In this document: piece after piece, positions 40,602 through 49,770 of the stretch
Layout: each line of letters begins with the position of its first letter
Position numbering within the stretch: the stretch's first letter is position 1
From: Candidatus Thalassarchaeaceae archaeon
GTDB taxonomy: Archaea > Thermoplasmatota > Poseidoniia > Poseidoniales > Thalassarchaeaceae
Assembly (NCBI GenBank): GCA_023268715.1
Contig: JALRLV010000005.1
Span: 47,924-111,923, forward strand
DNA length: 64,000 nucleotides
Reading direction: 5' to 3'
Translations under genes and position numbers: made by a program
Notes under the pieces: model-generated
The model's input: the letters and a program-made list of their open reading frames with translations, nothing else
What the model was told of the DNA's origin: nothing
The model's database searches: none

Positions 40602-43600
40602 TCAATCCTCAGACCGTTTCCTCATCGCATCTTCTGAAGCAACAATTGCTCTAGCAACTTCTGGGGAATAGCCGGTTTCGACTAATCTTAGGTATTGGCT
40701 GTCACCCTCTACTTCGGCTTTCGTAGGTATTTGTATAGCTTCAGTCTTGACCGCCCATAATTTATCTTCATTATTCATAGAATCCATGACATCTCTAGTA
40801 TCATCCCTAATTCCATCTTGACCTCGGCGCTGTGAGCGGTTCTGTAGAACAGCACCCAACAGCACGATTAGGGCTAAGCCAGAAATTGCAGCCATCAGAA
40901 CCGGAGAATCGGTGATTGTCTGAACTATTCCTCGTGGTAATGATTTGTCTTCTGAGGAATCCTGACAGCCGTCGCCATCGACATCTGTTTCCTTTGTCGA
41001 AATCCAAGCGATTACTCCATGAGCACACTGATCTCTAGTGTCAGGAACTCCGTCATTATCATCATCAAGATCGTATTCATCCATACACCCATCGCTATCA
41101 TGATCGATCGTAATTCGAGTGCTGATAGGACATGCATCATCGACGTCGAGTACTCCGTCACCGTCATCATCGAGGTCTTCGGTCGCATCAGCACAACCAT
41201 CTCGGTCTCGGTCTGAGTTGAGGGAGGATACCCACCCTGGATTCGGATTTGTTTCACAATTATCCTCAGAAGATTGAATTCCATCATTATCCAAATCTGT
41301 ATCCTCTCCACGGTCATCACAACCATCCATATCTGCATCAACTAAGGTTGGTGTCGAACTTCGAATACAGGAGTCTTCAGAGTCTAGGAAGCCGTCATTA
41401 TCGTCGTCTTCATCTTCCTCAGCGTCGTGACATCCATCCCCATCCCAATCATTCAGGGGTGTTGATTCCCATCCGAATTTTCCTGAGAGGCAAGAATCCT
41501 CAAGATCGGGTACTCCGTCGTTATCTACATCTGTGTCTTCGTATTCATCATTACAACCATCCCCGTCTTTATCACTAATCTCATTGGAGGTCCAATCTAG
41601 CATTCCGTATGGGCATGAATCGTCCCTATCTAGAACTCCATCGTTATCGTCATCTAGGTCTTCCTCGTGGTCTTGACAGCCATCTGAATCGTGGTCATAA
41701 GCCGCTCCTGTCCAACCAATTACTCCTGTTGGGCAGTCATCGTAAACATCGAGATATGGATCGTTATCGTCGTTATCATCCTCATCCATATCTCTACAAC
41801 CATCTCCATCGTAATCGATTGAGAATGTATTCCAGTATTGTGCACCATTTGGACATAGGTCTTCGTGGTTTGGTACTAAGTCACCATCGATATCAGTATC
41901 TTCAAGAATATCGTCACAACCATCGAAATCTCCGTCGACTCTGTCAGGATTCATCATACCAGTTGGACATTCATCCAGAGCATCCTCGACTCCATCATTA
42001 TCATCATCGAGGTCCTCAGTCTCGTCTCTACAGCCATCCCCATCATAGTCAGTCATGGCTGTTGATTCCCAACCACTCTCACCGAATTGACACAAATCAT
42101 CCTCATCAACGATTCCGTCTTGGTCGTCGTCATTCCAATCATTTTCGTTGACCAAATTGATTCTTACCACTTGTTCAGCGGTAGCAAACTGGTCCGAAGT
42201 CGATTGAACCTTTACTATCACATCAAACGACATATCCTCATTTACTAGACGAATATCGGGTGCCCGAATTAGTAAGTTAACCTCTTCGAAAGTCCCTTCT
42301 GCAATCGAGGTTGAAGATTGATAATTATCGCCAAATCCAGCGATAAAATCCCAATTATCTAGCCCGCCCAATACATCGATTGTTACAATATCTACTTCGC
42401 CAGGAATCTGGATTGCGCGGAGATTCATTTCGACTTCTGACGCTTGATCTGGTTGAATCGTAACGGAGCCGGTTTCAGTTGGTTCGAGATTTAGTGACAT
42501 GTCGTATAGATCTTCACTCCACATGCAAACGTCCCATTTGTTAGCAACAATATCTTGGTCAGTACAATCATTTGCTGTCCAAGCAATTGTTCGCTCGGGC
42601 CAAGCGAACTTGACTATCGGTTGGGCGCTTGCGCCGAATTCACTGCCAAATATTCCCATCAGATTATCTGCACTACTTGTGATTGTTCGTGTATTCACCA
42701 CACTATATGCCTGAGTAAGATATCGGTTCAATGGTAATTCCTCAAAACCATTCATTACTGGAGATTGGATTCTAGTCCAGCGAAGCTCAACTACGTTGGA
42801 ATCGGCCATTGCACCTGTTTCAAACCAAGTAATATGAATAGAATCATCTCGATCAAAATCGACCCTTGGGTTTGCTCCCCAAATCAGGTTAGAGGAAAGT
42901 ACTGCAGTGTCTTTCACAGTAGATACTTCAGATAAAACGAGACCGTTAGGCTCTCCGTTCAATTCACCCTGTCTGTCTGGATCAAGTTGCATGTAGTGCA
43001 ATTGACTTGGTCCGTCTTTGGAAGGGAATTCGCCCCTCCCATCAATCCAAACAATGTGGATGTTGCCCTCATCGTCAACATTGACATCCGGATTTAATGC
43101 CCATCCGTGACCTTGAGATATCTGAGTATCATTGACCAATACTAGATGACCAACAGTATCCCAACCACCGCCGTCTTCTCTCCAATACCAATCTGTATTT
43201 GGTCCGATATCTTCCTGATACTGACCCGTGTTTTGGTCAATAGTGTGTCCAGAGTCTCCAACAGACCAAGTTGACCTTGGGTTTGAAAGAATTGAGTAAG
43301 GATTCAATACAGTTAGGAAAGTGTTTGTTGCCCCACTACCTGTTGTTATGTTGATTATTGCGCTAACCATATTGTTCATTTCTTCAGTGTATGAAGCAAT
43401 AGGAAGTTGTACATTGTCAATCCAAGCAGAATCGTTACCACTGGATACTGAATGGTCCTTAACATATTTCCAGGTATAAGTGTGATATCCTGGTGAAACT
43501 GTTGCTGTGTAAGTGCCGTTACTCTCTCCAGACCAAGCAGAGGTGAATGAACTTCTCGAGCAATTTGGGTTATCGATACAGAACAAAAGATAGTCATAAT

Positions 43601-45464
43601 TTGCCTCGCTGGATACAGAGTAATCAAAAGAGATTGTACCTGAAGCCATTGCTCCTGCGTATTCTAGAGTTGAATGTTGATTGTGAGTAATCGAACCCGA
43701 TTGAGCGGTGTAATTTCCACCAATAACTCGGTTACTTTGAGCGGACCAACTGCTGGCCCCTGAATGACTCCATCCATTGGCTATGTAACCGACTTCGAAG
43801 TCTCCGTGGAATTCAGTTAATTCCTCGGTCGGATAATAGAATAGTTCTCCACCCGCGCTAGTATTGCGAACAGATGTACCGTCACAGGTTCGATCATATA
43901 CACCAATAGTACTCCAATTTGGACACTGAACTAGGTTCATCATGTGATGGCGCACGTGAGTATCATTGAAGCCCCAGCCTGCGCTTCCACCGTAAGCTAG
44001 GGTGCCTGCAACCGCCACTGGTATCACACCGGCTTGCAGACATGCATCATGTGCTTCCCCAACACTCTGAGCGTCATTTGCCAGAAGTGCGGGTGAGCCC
44101 CCAAATGGGCCTTCATCGGATACTGGTATCACTAATTTTGTAGCGTTTGGATTCCACTCGTGATCTGCAAGGGTTGCTGGGTTTCCGGGCATCGAGCCTG
44201 AAGCGTCTCTCCATGACTCACAAGCCCAAGTGGATCCAGGGCCCCACATCTCAGAGTTGTAGCCCCAATCTGATGGAATCGATAGTGCCGAACCATTGAA
44301 CATTACTTCTGTCAGAGGTCTGATTCCACCTGTTGTATCGGTAGCATTCTGGCCAAGATAGGTAGAACGCGGTCCATTCGAGCCATCGTCACCTATTGTG
44401 ATTGCATTAGCGCAGTTGGCATGTTGATTGGCATTGTACATATTGCCACTAAGTGTGTATAGAGTCTCCAGTACTGTGATGTTCGCGGCTTCGAGCATTG
44501 GCTTTACACCTGTAAAATTCTCGCCTGTTGTCAGAACTCCACCGTAGAATATTGCACACATATCTGCCCACTCGGTTGTCATTGAACCCGACGAGTCGAG
44601 AAGTCCAACATACTCAACTATGGAACCTCTGGTATCTTCCCAAACGATTACCGCGGTATTGTTTGCACCGATGCTAATAGCAGGATTACCTCTGTGGCCT
44701 AAAGCCGGCGTAACCATCGTTGAATTGATTAGAACTTGGAAGCCATTGTTTGCATCCTGGGAAAGCATACAGTAGTAAATTAGCGGACTACCGAAATATA
44801 GGCCCTGAGGATCGTATGTATCCACCCAGACAATGTGTACTGCATCGTATGAATCTACGGCAATGTCTGGAGAATTACGAGTTCCGCTGCCATCGGCAAC
44901 GGTATGGGATACAATTGTCATATTCTGTATATCACCAGAGGAACCGTCTAAGTCATCCTCCGATGGATCCAATAATGTGTAGAGAATTTCCGTATCAGTG
45001 ACTTCCCAAACGATGTGTGCTCTACCTTGTGAGTCGATTACCATCGAAGGGCCAGAAAGCGATGAAGCATTGGAACCTCCAACCTGAGTTGTCGAAATTA
45101 GAACGGTATCAACTCCAGTTGAAATCTGAATTAGTGCATATCTTAGCAACGGTGTGCTAGTGTTCTCAATCCAAACAAGATGTATTCTATTCGAGTCATC
45201 CATTATCCCCATGACATCGATTGGATTGTTTGCATTCAGATTCGTAAGCAGAGTCTGAGCGTCACTATCACCGATAGTTCCGTTCGCCGTAGGAAATCGA
45301 GTAGGTTCGTTTGCCAGCCCCTCCTGCTCACCAGATGCGGCTAACAACGAAGGTGCAAGTAGGGCACTTAGCATTAGCAAAGCAAGGGTCGCAGCGAGTT
45401 GGGTCTGCTTGATTTCTATCCTGTTATTTTCGGCGCTCAGAGTGGGGGTTAGGCTTCCGACCAT
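40602..45464 (-). CDS. Giant membrane-anchored surface protein with thrombospondin type 3 repeats
   Basis: A secreted protein of about 1620 residues. The N-terminus has a hydrophobic export signal (ATLALLMLSALLAPSLLAAS). The next 1000 residues contain repeated beta motifs such as RIHLVWIEN, AHIVWEVTD and IHIVWIDGRGE, suggesting sialidase-like propeller blades, plus beta-sandwich segments. Then come ten Asp-rich calcium-binding repeats of the form DYDGDGCRDETEDLDDDNDG...CPTG, encoded at about 40940-42145. A membrane helix (VLMAAISGLALIVLLGAVL) anchors the protein, followed by an 80-residue cytosolic tail. The start at 45464 is the ATG that places the signal at the N-terminus; 45551 is the longest option. 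It likely acts at the cell envelope. Confidence 0.85.
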   Translation of the reverse strand: MVGSLTPTLSAENNRIEIKQTQLAATLALLMLSALLAPSLLAASGEQEGLANEPTRFPTANGTIGDSDAQTLLTNLNANNPIDVMGIMDDSNRIHLVWIENTSTPLLRYALIQISTGVDTVLISTTQVGGSNASSLSGPSMVIDSQGRAHIVWEVTDTEILYTLLDPSEDDLDGSSGDIQNMTIVSHTVADGSGTRNSPDIAVDSYDAVHIVWVDTYDPQGLYFGSPLIYYCMLSQDANNGFQVLINSTMVTPALGHRGNPAISIGANNTAVIVWEDTRGSIVEYVGLLDSSGSMTTEWADMCAIFYGGVLTTGENFTGVKPMLEAANITVLETLYTLSGNMYNANQHANCANAITIGDDGSNGPRSTYLGQNATDTTGGIRPLTEVMFNGSALSIPSDWGYNSEMWGPGSTWACESWRDASGSMPGNPATLADHEWNPNATKLVIPVSDEGPFGGSPALLANDAQSVGEAHDACLQAGVIPVAVAGTLAYGGSAGWGFNDTHVRHHMMNLVQCPNWSTIGVYDRTCDGTSVRNTSAGGELFYYPTEELTEFHGDFEVGYIANGWSHSGASSWSAQSNRVIGGNYTAQSGSITHNQHSTLEYAGAMASGTISFDYSVSSEANYDYLLFCIDNPNCSRSSFTSAWSGESNGTYTATVSPGYHTYTWKYVKDHSVSSGNDSAWIDNVQLPIASYTEEMNNMVSAIINITTGSGATNTFLTVLNPYSILSNPRSTWSVGDSGHTIDQNTGQYQEDIGPNTDWYWREDGGGWDTVGHLVLVNDTQISQGHGWALNPDVNVDDEGNIHIVWIDGRGEFPSKDGPSQLHYMQLDPDRQGELNGEPNGLVLSEVSTVKDTAVLSSNLIWGANPRVDFDRDDSIHITWFETGAMADSNVVELRWTRIQSPVMNGFEELPLNRYLTQAYSVVNTRTITSSADNLMGIFGSEFGASAQPIVKFAWPERTIAWTANDCTDQDIVANKWDVCMWSEDLYDMSLNLEPTETGSVTIQPDQASEVEMNLRAIQIPGEVDIVTIDVLGGLDNWDFIAGFGDNYQSSTSIAEGTFEEVNLLIRAPDIRLVNEDMSFDVIVKVQSTSDQFATAEQVVRINLVNENDWNDDDQDGIVDEDDLCQFGESGWESTAMTDYDGDGCRDETEDLDDDNDGVEDALDECPTGMMNPDRVDGDFDGCDDILEDTDIDGDLVPNHEDLCPNGAQYWNTFSIDYDGDGCRDMDEDDNDDNDPYLDVYDDCPTGVIGWTGAAYDHDSDGCQDHEEDLDDDNDGVLDRDDSCPYGMLDWTSNEISDKDGDGCNDEYEDTDVDNDGVPDLEDSCLSGKFGWESTPLNDWDGDGCHDAEEDEDDDNDGFLDSEDSCIRSSTPTLVDADMDGCDDRGEDTDLDNDGIQSSEDNCETNPNPGWVSSLNSDRDRDGCADATEDLDDDGDGVLDVDDACPISTRITIDHDSDGCMDEYDLDDDNDGVPDTRDQCAHGVIAWISTKETDVDGDGCQDSSEDKSLPRGIVQTITDSPVLMAAISGLALIVLLGAVLQNRSQRRGQDGIRDDTRDVMDSMNNEDKLWAVKTEAIQIPTKAEVEGDSQYLRLVETGYSPEVARAIVASEDAMRKRSED

Positions 45465-45547
45465 AGGAGTCGAGAGCCTTGTGAGCACATAGAGGGGGGG
45501 CCGGACATGTCCGAATAAGAGTGATTTGGCAAGAATTGTAGGCAAAA

Positions 45548-47203
45548 TCACTGAGATTGTGAAGCGCGCTTTCGTCGAATGAAATCAGAATAGTTCCCAG
45601 GCCAAATCCACATACTTCCATCAGCCGGCAATTCCCAAATCGTGTCACAGATTTTGTCTAAGAAAAATCGATCGTGACTGACCGTGATTATGCTTCCATC
45701 ATATTCTACCAAAGCCTCCTCGAGAGCTTCCTTTGCATCGGTATCCAAATGATTTGTAGGCTCATCGAGAAGGAGTAGGTTATTCTCTTCGAGTAGTAAT
45801 TTCAGTAGGGCGATACGGGCCCTCTCTCCTCCACTCAATTTTTCCAGTTTAGTTTCTACCATTTCGCTTGTAAATTGGAAACGCCCTAGCAGAGCCCGAA
45901 TGTCTCCGTAATCCATCCTTGGTTTTAGGGTCCTGACCTGTTCTACAGGAGTCAAGTCAAAATTTAATGATCTGTGATCTTGATGGAAGTAACCTATCTG
46001 AACTCCTGGCTTTACATCAACATTACCGGAGTCTAGTTCAAGTTCGCCTTGAATAATACGCAGTATCGTAGTTTTACCTGCTCCATTAGGCCCGACAATA
46101 CCTATTTTCTGACCTCGCGAAACACCCACTTCCAGACCTTTGATTATCGGACGATTAAGTCCTTCAAAGGTCAATGTGGCATCATGGAAGTCGAGAACTT
46201 CAAGACTACTCTTTTCAGTCGATTCTAGAGTGAAATGTAGCCCTCTACGCTGACGAGGTTTTAGCGACTTCAGCCAACTTAATTCGCCTTGTGCTCTTGC
46301 TAATAAAAATCTCTTTTGAGAGATTGATTTGTCATATTTGTTGGCGCGCTTCATCGACTGTAGTGCGCCCGTTAATCGTTTGACCTCTGCATCGGTCTTT
46401 TTTATTCGATCCGCCAAAGTCTGGAGGAAGAGTTCCTTTTGTTGTAAAAATGAGGTGTAGTTGCCGTGGTAACCTTTTGCTCGAGTATCCTGTATCTCAA
46501 CTATGGCGTTACAGACTCGGTCGAGGAAATACCTATCGTGACTGACTATCAAAAGCGCTCCTTGGAATGTGATTAGGAACTCTTCGAGCCAATCAAGAGT
46601 TCCCAGATCAAGATGGTTTGTTGGCTCGTCTAGGAAGAATACATCGATTTCCGATAAGCCTACCAATTGCCTTGCCAGTGCTACCTTAGCACGTTCACCT
46701 CCTGACAAATTTGCCAAAGGAATCTCGAGAGGGTGGTGGGCAAGGTCTAGTGCTCGAAGGATTTCTTGCGCGTGACTAGCAACATTAGTTCCTCCACTTC
46801 GAGCCATCATTGACTGAAGTTCCTGATAGCGATCTATGTCTGGTTGCCAATCTCCGTCATAGAAGGAGGGGTCGGCCATTTTTGCTTCAAGGACTGCAAT
46901 CTCTTCTTCTAATTCTTGAAATTGGCGGCCTTTCCGATTGAGTTCTTCTTCTAGAGTGGCGCCCTCATCTATATCTCGAATTTGAGTCAAAAAAGCAAGC
47001 CGAAGGCCCGGGGAAAATGAGATGTCGCCAATATCCTGATCTTGGTTAGATATTGTTCGTAGTAAGGTGGTTTTGCCTGCTCCGTTATGGCCAACCACAC
47101 CTATTCTATCACCTTCATCAATTCTCAGATTGACACTATCGAGAACTTTCACTGGACCGAAGGCGCGATGCACGTCTTCAATGCGGATTAGCTCTCGCGC
47201 CAT
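45548..47203 (-). CDS. ABC-F family ATPase
   Basis: A soluble twin-ATPase protein of the ABC-F family, whose studied members act on ribosomes. The 551-residue product has two nucleotide domains: Walker A GHNGAGKTTLLR and GPNGAGKTTILR, signatures LSGGERAKVALARQ and LSGGERARIALLKL, and Walker B segments DVFFLDEPTNHLDLG and LLLLDEPTNHLDTD. The linker between them is basic and helical, as in EttA/Uup-type proteins. There are no membrane segments. The ATG at 47203 is preferred; the frame extends upstream to 47257 in the metK 3' end. It is downstream of metK on the same strand. Confidence 0.93.
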   Translation of the reverse strand: MARELIRIEDVHRAFGPVKVLDSVNLRIDEGDRIGVVGHNGAGKTTLLRTISNQDQDIGDISFSPGLRLAFLTQIRDIDEGATLEEELNRKGRQFQELEEEIAVLEAKMADPSFYDGDWQPDIDRYQELQSMMARSGGTNVASHAQEILRALDLAHHPLEIPLANLSGGERAKVALARQLVGLSEIDVFFLDEPTNHLDLGTLDWLEEFLITFQGALLIVSHDRYFLDRVCNAIVEIQDTRAKGYHGNYTSFLQQKELFLQTLADRIKKTDAEVKRLTGALQSMKRANKYDKSISQKRFLLARAQGELSWLKSLKPRQRRGLHFTLESTEKSSLEVLDFHDATLTFEGLNRPIIKGLEVGVSRGQKIGIVGPNGAGKTTILRIIQGELELDSGNVDVKPGVQIGYFHQDHRSLNFDLTPVEQVRTLKPRMDYGDIRALLGRFQFTSEMVETKLEKLSGGERARIALLKLLLEENNLLLLDEPTNHLDTDAKEALEEALVEYDGSIITVSHDRFFLDKICDTIWELPADGSMWIWPGNYSDFIRRKRASQSQ

Positions 47204-47240
47204 GCTTACGCGGCTTGCCCTGCCTTGATGTGTGCATCGG

Positions 47241-48479
47241 TCAGGAGTTGAGTGCATCTAAACGTGATTCATCCAATCTTTCCCACTCGAAGTGCCCCTT
47301 TTCTGTTGATGGTCTTCCAAAGTGTCCGCCAGCTGAAGTTACTGAGTATAACGGGCGATGTAACTTCAGATCGCGAGAGATTGCAGCGGGTCTGAAATCA
47401 AAAACTCGTGATACTCTTTCTGTTAATTCCTCTTCACTGATTGCACCTGTTCCGAATGCCTCAACTCGCAAGCTTACAGGAGCCGCTACTCCGATAACAT
47501 AGGCAACTTGGATTTCGCAGCGAGTAGCTAAACCTGCTGCAACAACATGCTTTGCAGCCCATCTACAGTAGTAGGTTGCTGAACGATCTACCTTTGTTGG
47601 ATCCTTGCCAGAAAATGCCCCTCCGCCGTGGCGCGCCATTCCTCCGTACGTATCTACGACGATTTTGCGACCTGTGATCCCTGCGTCTGCATATGGGCCT
47701 CCAGGGTCTGCGAATCTACCTGTTCCATTGACGTGGAGAATGTAGCCTTCCTTAAGCCAAAAATCAGGTATTGCGTGCTCAACAACTTCGCTCTTGATTA
47801 CTTCACGAATGTAGGATTGCTCGGCTTCAATGTCTCCATCGAAGCGGTCTTTCAGAGCATCGTCGTGCTGAACTGCGACTACTACTGTGTGTACTCTCAC
47901 TGGATTTCCGTCGTCGTCATACTCAACAGTTACCTGACTCTTGCCGTCTGGACGAATCCAATCGATTTCGCCGCTGGCAACAATCATGTCTAGGCGGCGA
48001 CAAATACGCTGGGAAAGTGCGGAAGGTAGTGGGAAGTATCTGCCTCTGAGTTCCTCTTCAGCCTCAGTCTCTGTACAGGCATAACCAAACATCATTCCTT
48101 GATCACCTGCACCAACATCATCCAATGATTCTCCATCAACACCTTGAGCGATATTTGCCGATTGAGTCGTAATATTTACATCGACTTTGCATAGTTCCTC
48201 ACTACTGGCATCCATACCAATTGCGTGGTTATCATAGCCGATACGTACAGCGGTTTCACGTGCTATTTCTTCGTATTTTGGGGCTTTTCCGTTTAGGGAA
48301 ACTTCGCCTGCTAGAACTATCAGTGCGAACTTTGGCATACCCTTCACAAGAGTCTCTACTGCAACACGGGCCATTGGATCTCTTTCCAGGCATGCATCGA
48401 CGATTGCATCGGATATCGCATCACACAATTTGTCAGGGTGACCAGCGGAAACCGATTCCGAAGTGAACAGTGCAACCAT
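47241..48479 (-). CDS. metK: S-adenosylmethionine synthetase, bacterial-type
   Basis: Makes S-adenosylmethionine from methionine and ATP. The 412-residue product matches the bacterial/eukaryotic enzyme: FTSESVSAGHPDKLCDAISD, VGAGDQGMMFGYACTETE, GRKIVVDTYGGMARHGGGAF and SGKDPTKVDRSATYYCRW. Most archaea use a very different MAT with other signatures, so this gene was probably acquired from bacteria. A TATA-like CCATATATGG (48498-48507) is centred 24 bases before the ATG, fitting a leaderless transcript. The ABC-F gene follows. Confidence 0.96.
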   Translation of the reverse strand: MVALFTSESVSAGHPDKLCDAISDAIVDACLERDPMARVAVETLVKGMPKFALIVLAGEVSLNGKAPKYEEIARETAVRIGYDNHAIGMDASSEELCKVDVNITTQSANIAQGVDGESLDDVGAGDQGMMFGYACTETEAEEELRGRYFPLPSALSQRICRRLDMIVASGEIDWIRPDGKSQVTVEYDDDGNPVRVHTVVVAVQHDDALKDRFDGDIEAEQSYIREVIKSEVVEHAIPDFWLKEGYILHVNGTGRFADPGGPYADAGITGRKIVVDTYGGMARHGGGAFSGKDPTKVDRSATYYCRWAAKHVVAAGLATRCEIQVAYVIGVAAPVSLRVEAFGTGAISEEELTERVSRVFDFRPAAISRDLKLHRPLYSVTSAGGHFGRPSTEKGHFEWERLDESRLDALNS

Positions 48480-48497
48480 GTTTATCCGGCCATCCTT

Positions 48498-48507
48498 CCA
48501 TATATGG
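48498..48507 (-). promoter_or_regulatory. TATA-like palindrome upstream of metK
   Basis: CCATATATGG is centred about 24 bases upstream of the metK start codon, the distance expected of a TATA box for a transcript beginning at the start codon itself. It is a palindrome, so it could be recognised on either strand, and the divergent GST gene starts about 100 bases away. Confidence 0.5.
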
Positions 48508-48610
48508 GTTTTCGGCGAACTGAATATCTAACAAAAAGGTGTGTAATTTAGTGGGAAAACGAAGTCATTATGGCCGCAGCATTGAGAAAGGAGGCCTTTT
48601 CGCAGCGCCG

Positions 48611-49369
48611 ATGACACCTACAGAGGCCGACATCGAGGCGGTTGTAGAGGCCGATGACAAAGGTACTCGGTTATACCCAGAGCAAGTCGTTGAGGGATTA
48701 CCGACTATCTACTCCTTCCAATCTTGTCCATTTTGCTTCAAAATTAGAGCTCTATTGGGTAGCCGTGGCATTGCTTATGCTGATGTCGAAGTTGAGCCAA
48801 TGAAGAAGGCTGAACTGAAGTGGGGAGATTGGAATCAGGTCCCCGTATTCGTAGACGTTGATGGGAACGCAATGGATGAGTCAAATGATATCCTCCACTA
48901 TATCGATTCCAATAACGGAAATCTATTCCCACGTGCAGGACATGACCCTGAACAAGATCGTTGGATGGAGTTCAGCAACAAAGTACTCGGCAAATCTATT
49001 GTTGCTGTAATTTACCGGACTTTCGGAAGCTCATTCCGTGCATTAGAATACGTCAATGGTATCGAGAACTTTTCCAAGAAAGACAAAATCGTAAACAAGT
49101 ATCTTGGTGGATTTGTGATGAAAATGGTTGGTCGTTCTCGCGCAAAAATGTTTGATCTACCCCCCAGAGAGAATCTCAAAAACCAACTGGATACTATGAG
49201 CAGTGGATTCAGGGGAGATTTCTTTGGAGGAGAAAAACCGAATGGAGCGGATTTCGCAAATTATGGAATTCTTCGCTCAATGCAGGGCTTGGAAGGCTTC
49301 GATATTCTAGAGGCTCATTCCGAAGCCTTCGGTTGGTATAATCGAATGCAATTGTTGTCTGGAGTCTGA
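48611..49369 (+). CDS. Glutaredoxin/GST-fold protein (prostaglandin E synthase 2-like)
   Basis: A 252-residue protein with an N-terminal thioredoxin-fold domain, TIYSFQSCPFCFKIRALLGS (CxxC-type CPFC site), QVPVFVDVDGNAMDESNDIL, and a C-terminal all-helical GST domain. The layout resembles the PTGES2-like GST branch. The reaction in this organism is unknown; glutathione is not expected in archaea. The ATG at 48611 is chosen, but a GTG at 48539 would add 24 residues. It is divergent from metK and followed by pcc1. Confidence 0.75.
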   Translation: MTPTEADIEAVVEADDKGTRLYPEQVVEGLPTIYSFQSCPFCFKIRALLGSRGIAYADVEVEPMKKAELKWGDWNQVPVFVDVDGNAMDESNDILHYIDSNNGNLFPRAGHDPEQDRWMEFSNKVLGKSIVAVIYRTFGSSFRALEYVNGIENFSKKDKIVNKYLGGFVMKMVGRSRAKMFDLPPRENLKNQLDTMSSGFRGDFFGGEKPNGADFANYGILRSMQGLEGFDILEAHSEAFGWYNRMQLLSGV

Positions 49370-49398
49370 ATTTTCTAGACCGTAGCAGCGATAGATGA

Positions 49399-49656
49399 AT
49401 GGGTTCTCCGGTTACCATGGTCGAAGTGGCAACGGAGATGGTCTGGACAGGAGATATGGTCAAGGCCGAAGCCCTGCTTTCTGCCATCGAAGGCCAAGAT
49501 TTCGCCGATATTGAACTAGTCACAGAATGCGACGGGGGACAAGCTGGACTTCGCATTCTAGTCAATGGTGATGACTTAAGAGAAGTTAGAAAACAGGTGG
49601 ATTCATTGTTGGCTTTACTCGCTTCTGCTGAGGCAGAATATGATTCTAACAATTGA
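49399..49656 (+). CDS. pcc1: Pcc1-like KEOPS subunit (complete copy)
   Basis: An 85-residue protein fitting the Pcc1/CTAG fold: a short strand VEVATEMVWTGDMVKAEALL, a central GGQAGLRILVNGDDLREVRK and the terminal helix VDSLLALLASAEAEYD. Pcc1 dimers scaffold the KEOPS complex that transfers threonylcarbamoyl to tRNA. The last 45-base stretch before the C-terminus (49596-49640) is identical to a second, truncated copy 3.1 kb downstream. Between them lies a GC-rich transporter gene. The assignment rests on size, helix pattern and conserved positions. Confidence 0.65.
   Translation: MGSPVTMVEVATEMVWTGDMVKAEALLSAIEGQDFADIELVTECDGGQAGLRILVNGDDLREVRKQVDSLLALLASAEAEYDSNN
49596..49640 (+). repeat. 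45-base direct repeat, left copy (inside pcc1)
   Basis: Bases 49596-49640 are identical to 52711-52755, from GGTGGATTCATTG to GAGGCAGAATA, whereas the rest of the two pcc1 copies is diverged. The pair brackets the GC-rich transporter gene and may be a recombination junction. Confidence 0.8.
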
Positions 49657-49690
49657 AGTGAGTCGGCAATCAATTCAAACCATTCAAACG

Positions 49691-49703
49691 GGGCGAGAAG
49701 CCC
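49691..49703 (+). terminator. Hairpin after pcc1, ahead of the MMPL gene
   Basis: GGGC-GAGAA-GCCC is a short perfect hairpin 35 bases beyond the pcc1 stop. No T-run follows. It may end the upstream transcript or belong to the inserted DNA. The rest of the 114-base gap shows a doubled ATTCAAAC motif and nothing else notable. Confidence 0.35.
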
Positions 49704-49770
49704 TCAGTTGAAGGCATTGGAATTATGGAGTAAAATCCTCAAAGTCATCAGATAGAAAACGCCGCTTGAA

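Noticed and set aside
40940..42145. CRISPR-like or tandem DNA repeat
   Set aside because: The periodicity comes from about 40-residue protein repeats with varied codons, inside an open frame, without identical repeats and spacers.
41249..42151. Plus-strand frames rich in His/Tyr/Leu/Arg repeats opposite the calcium-binding repeats
   Set aside because: They mirror the Asp-rich repeat coding on the minus strand and are an artefact of the repeat.
49657..49770. Integrase or att site next to the transporter
   Set aside because: No recombinase gene and no tRNA target are present; only the pcc1 repeat suggests a junction.
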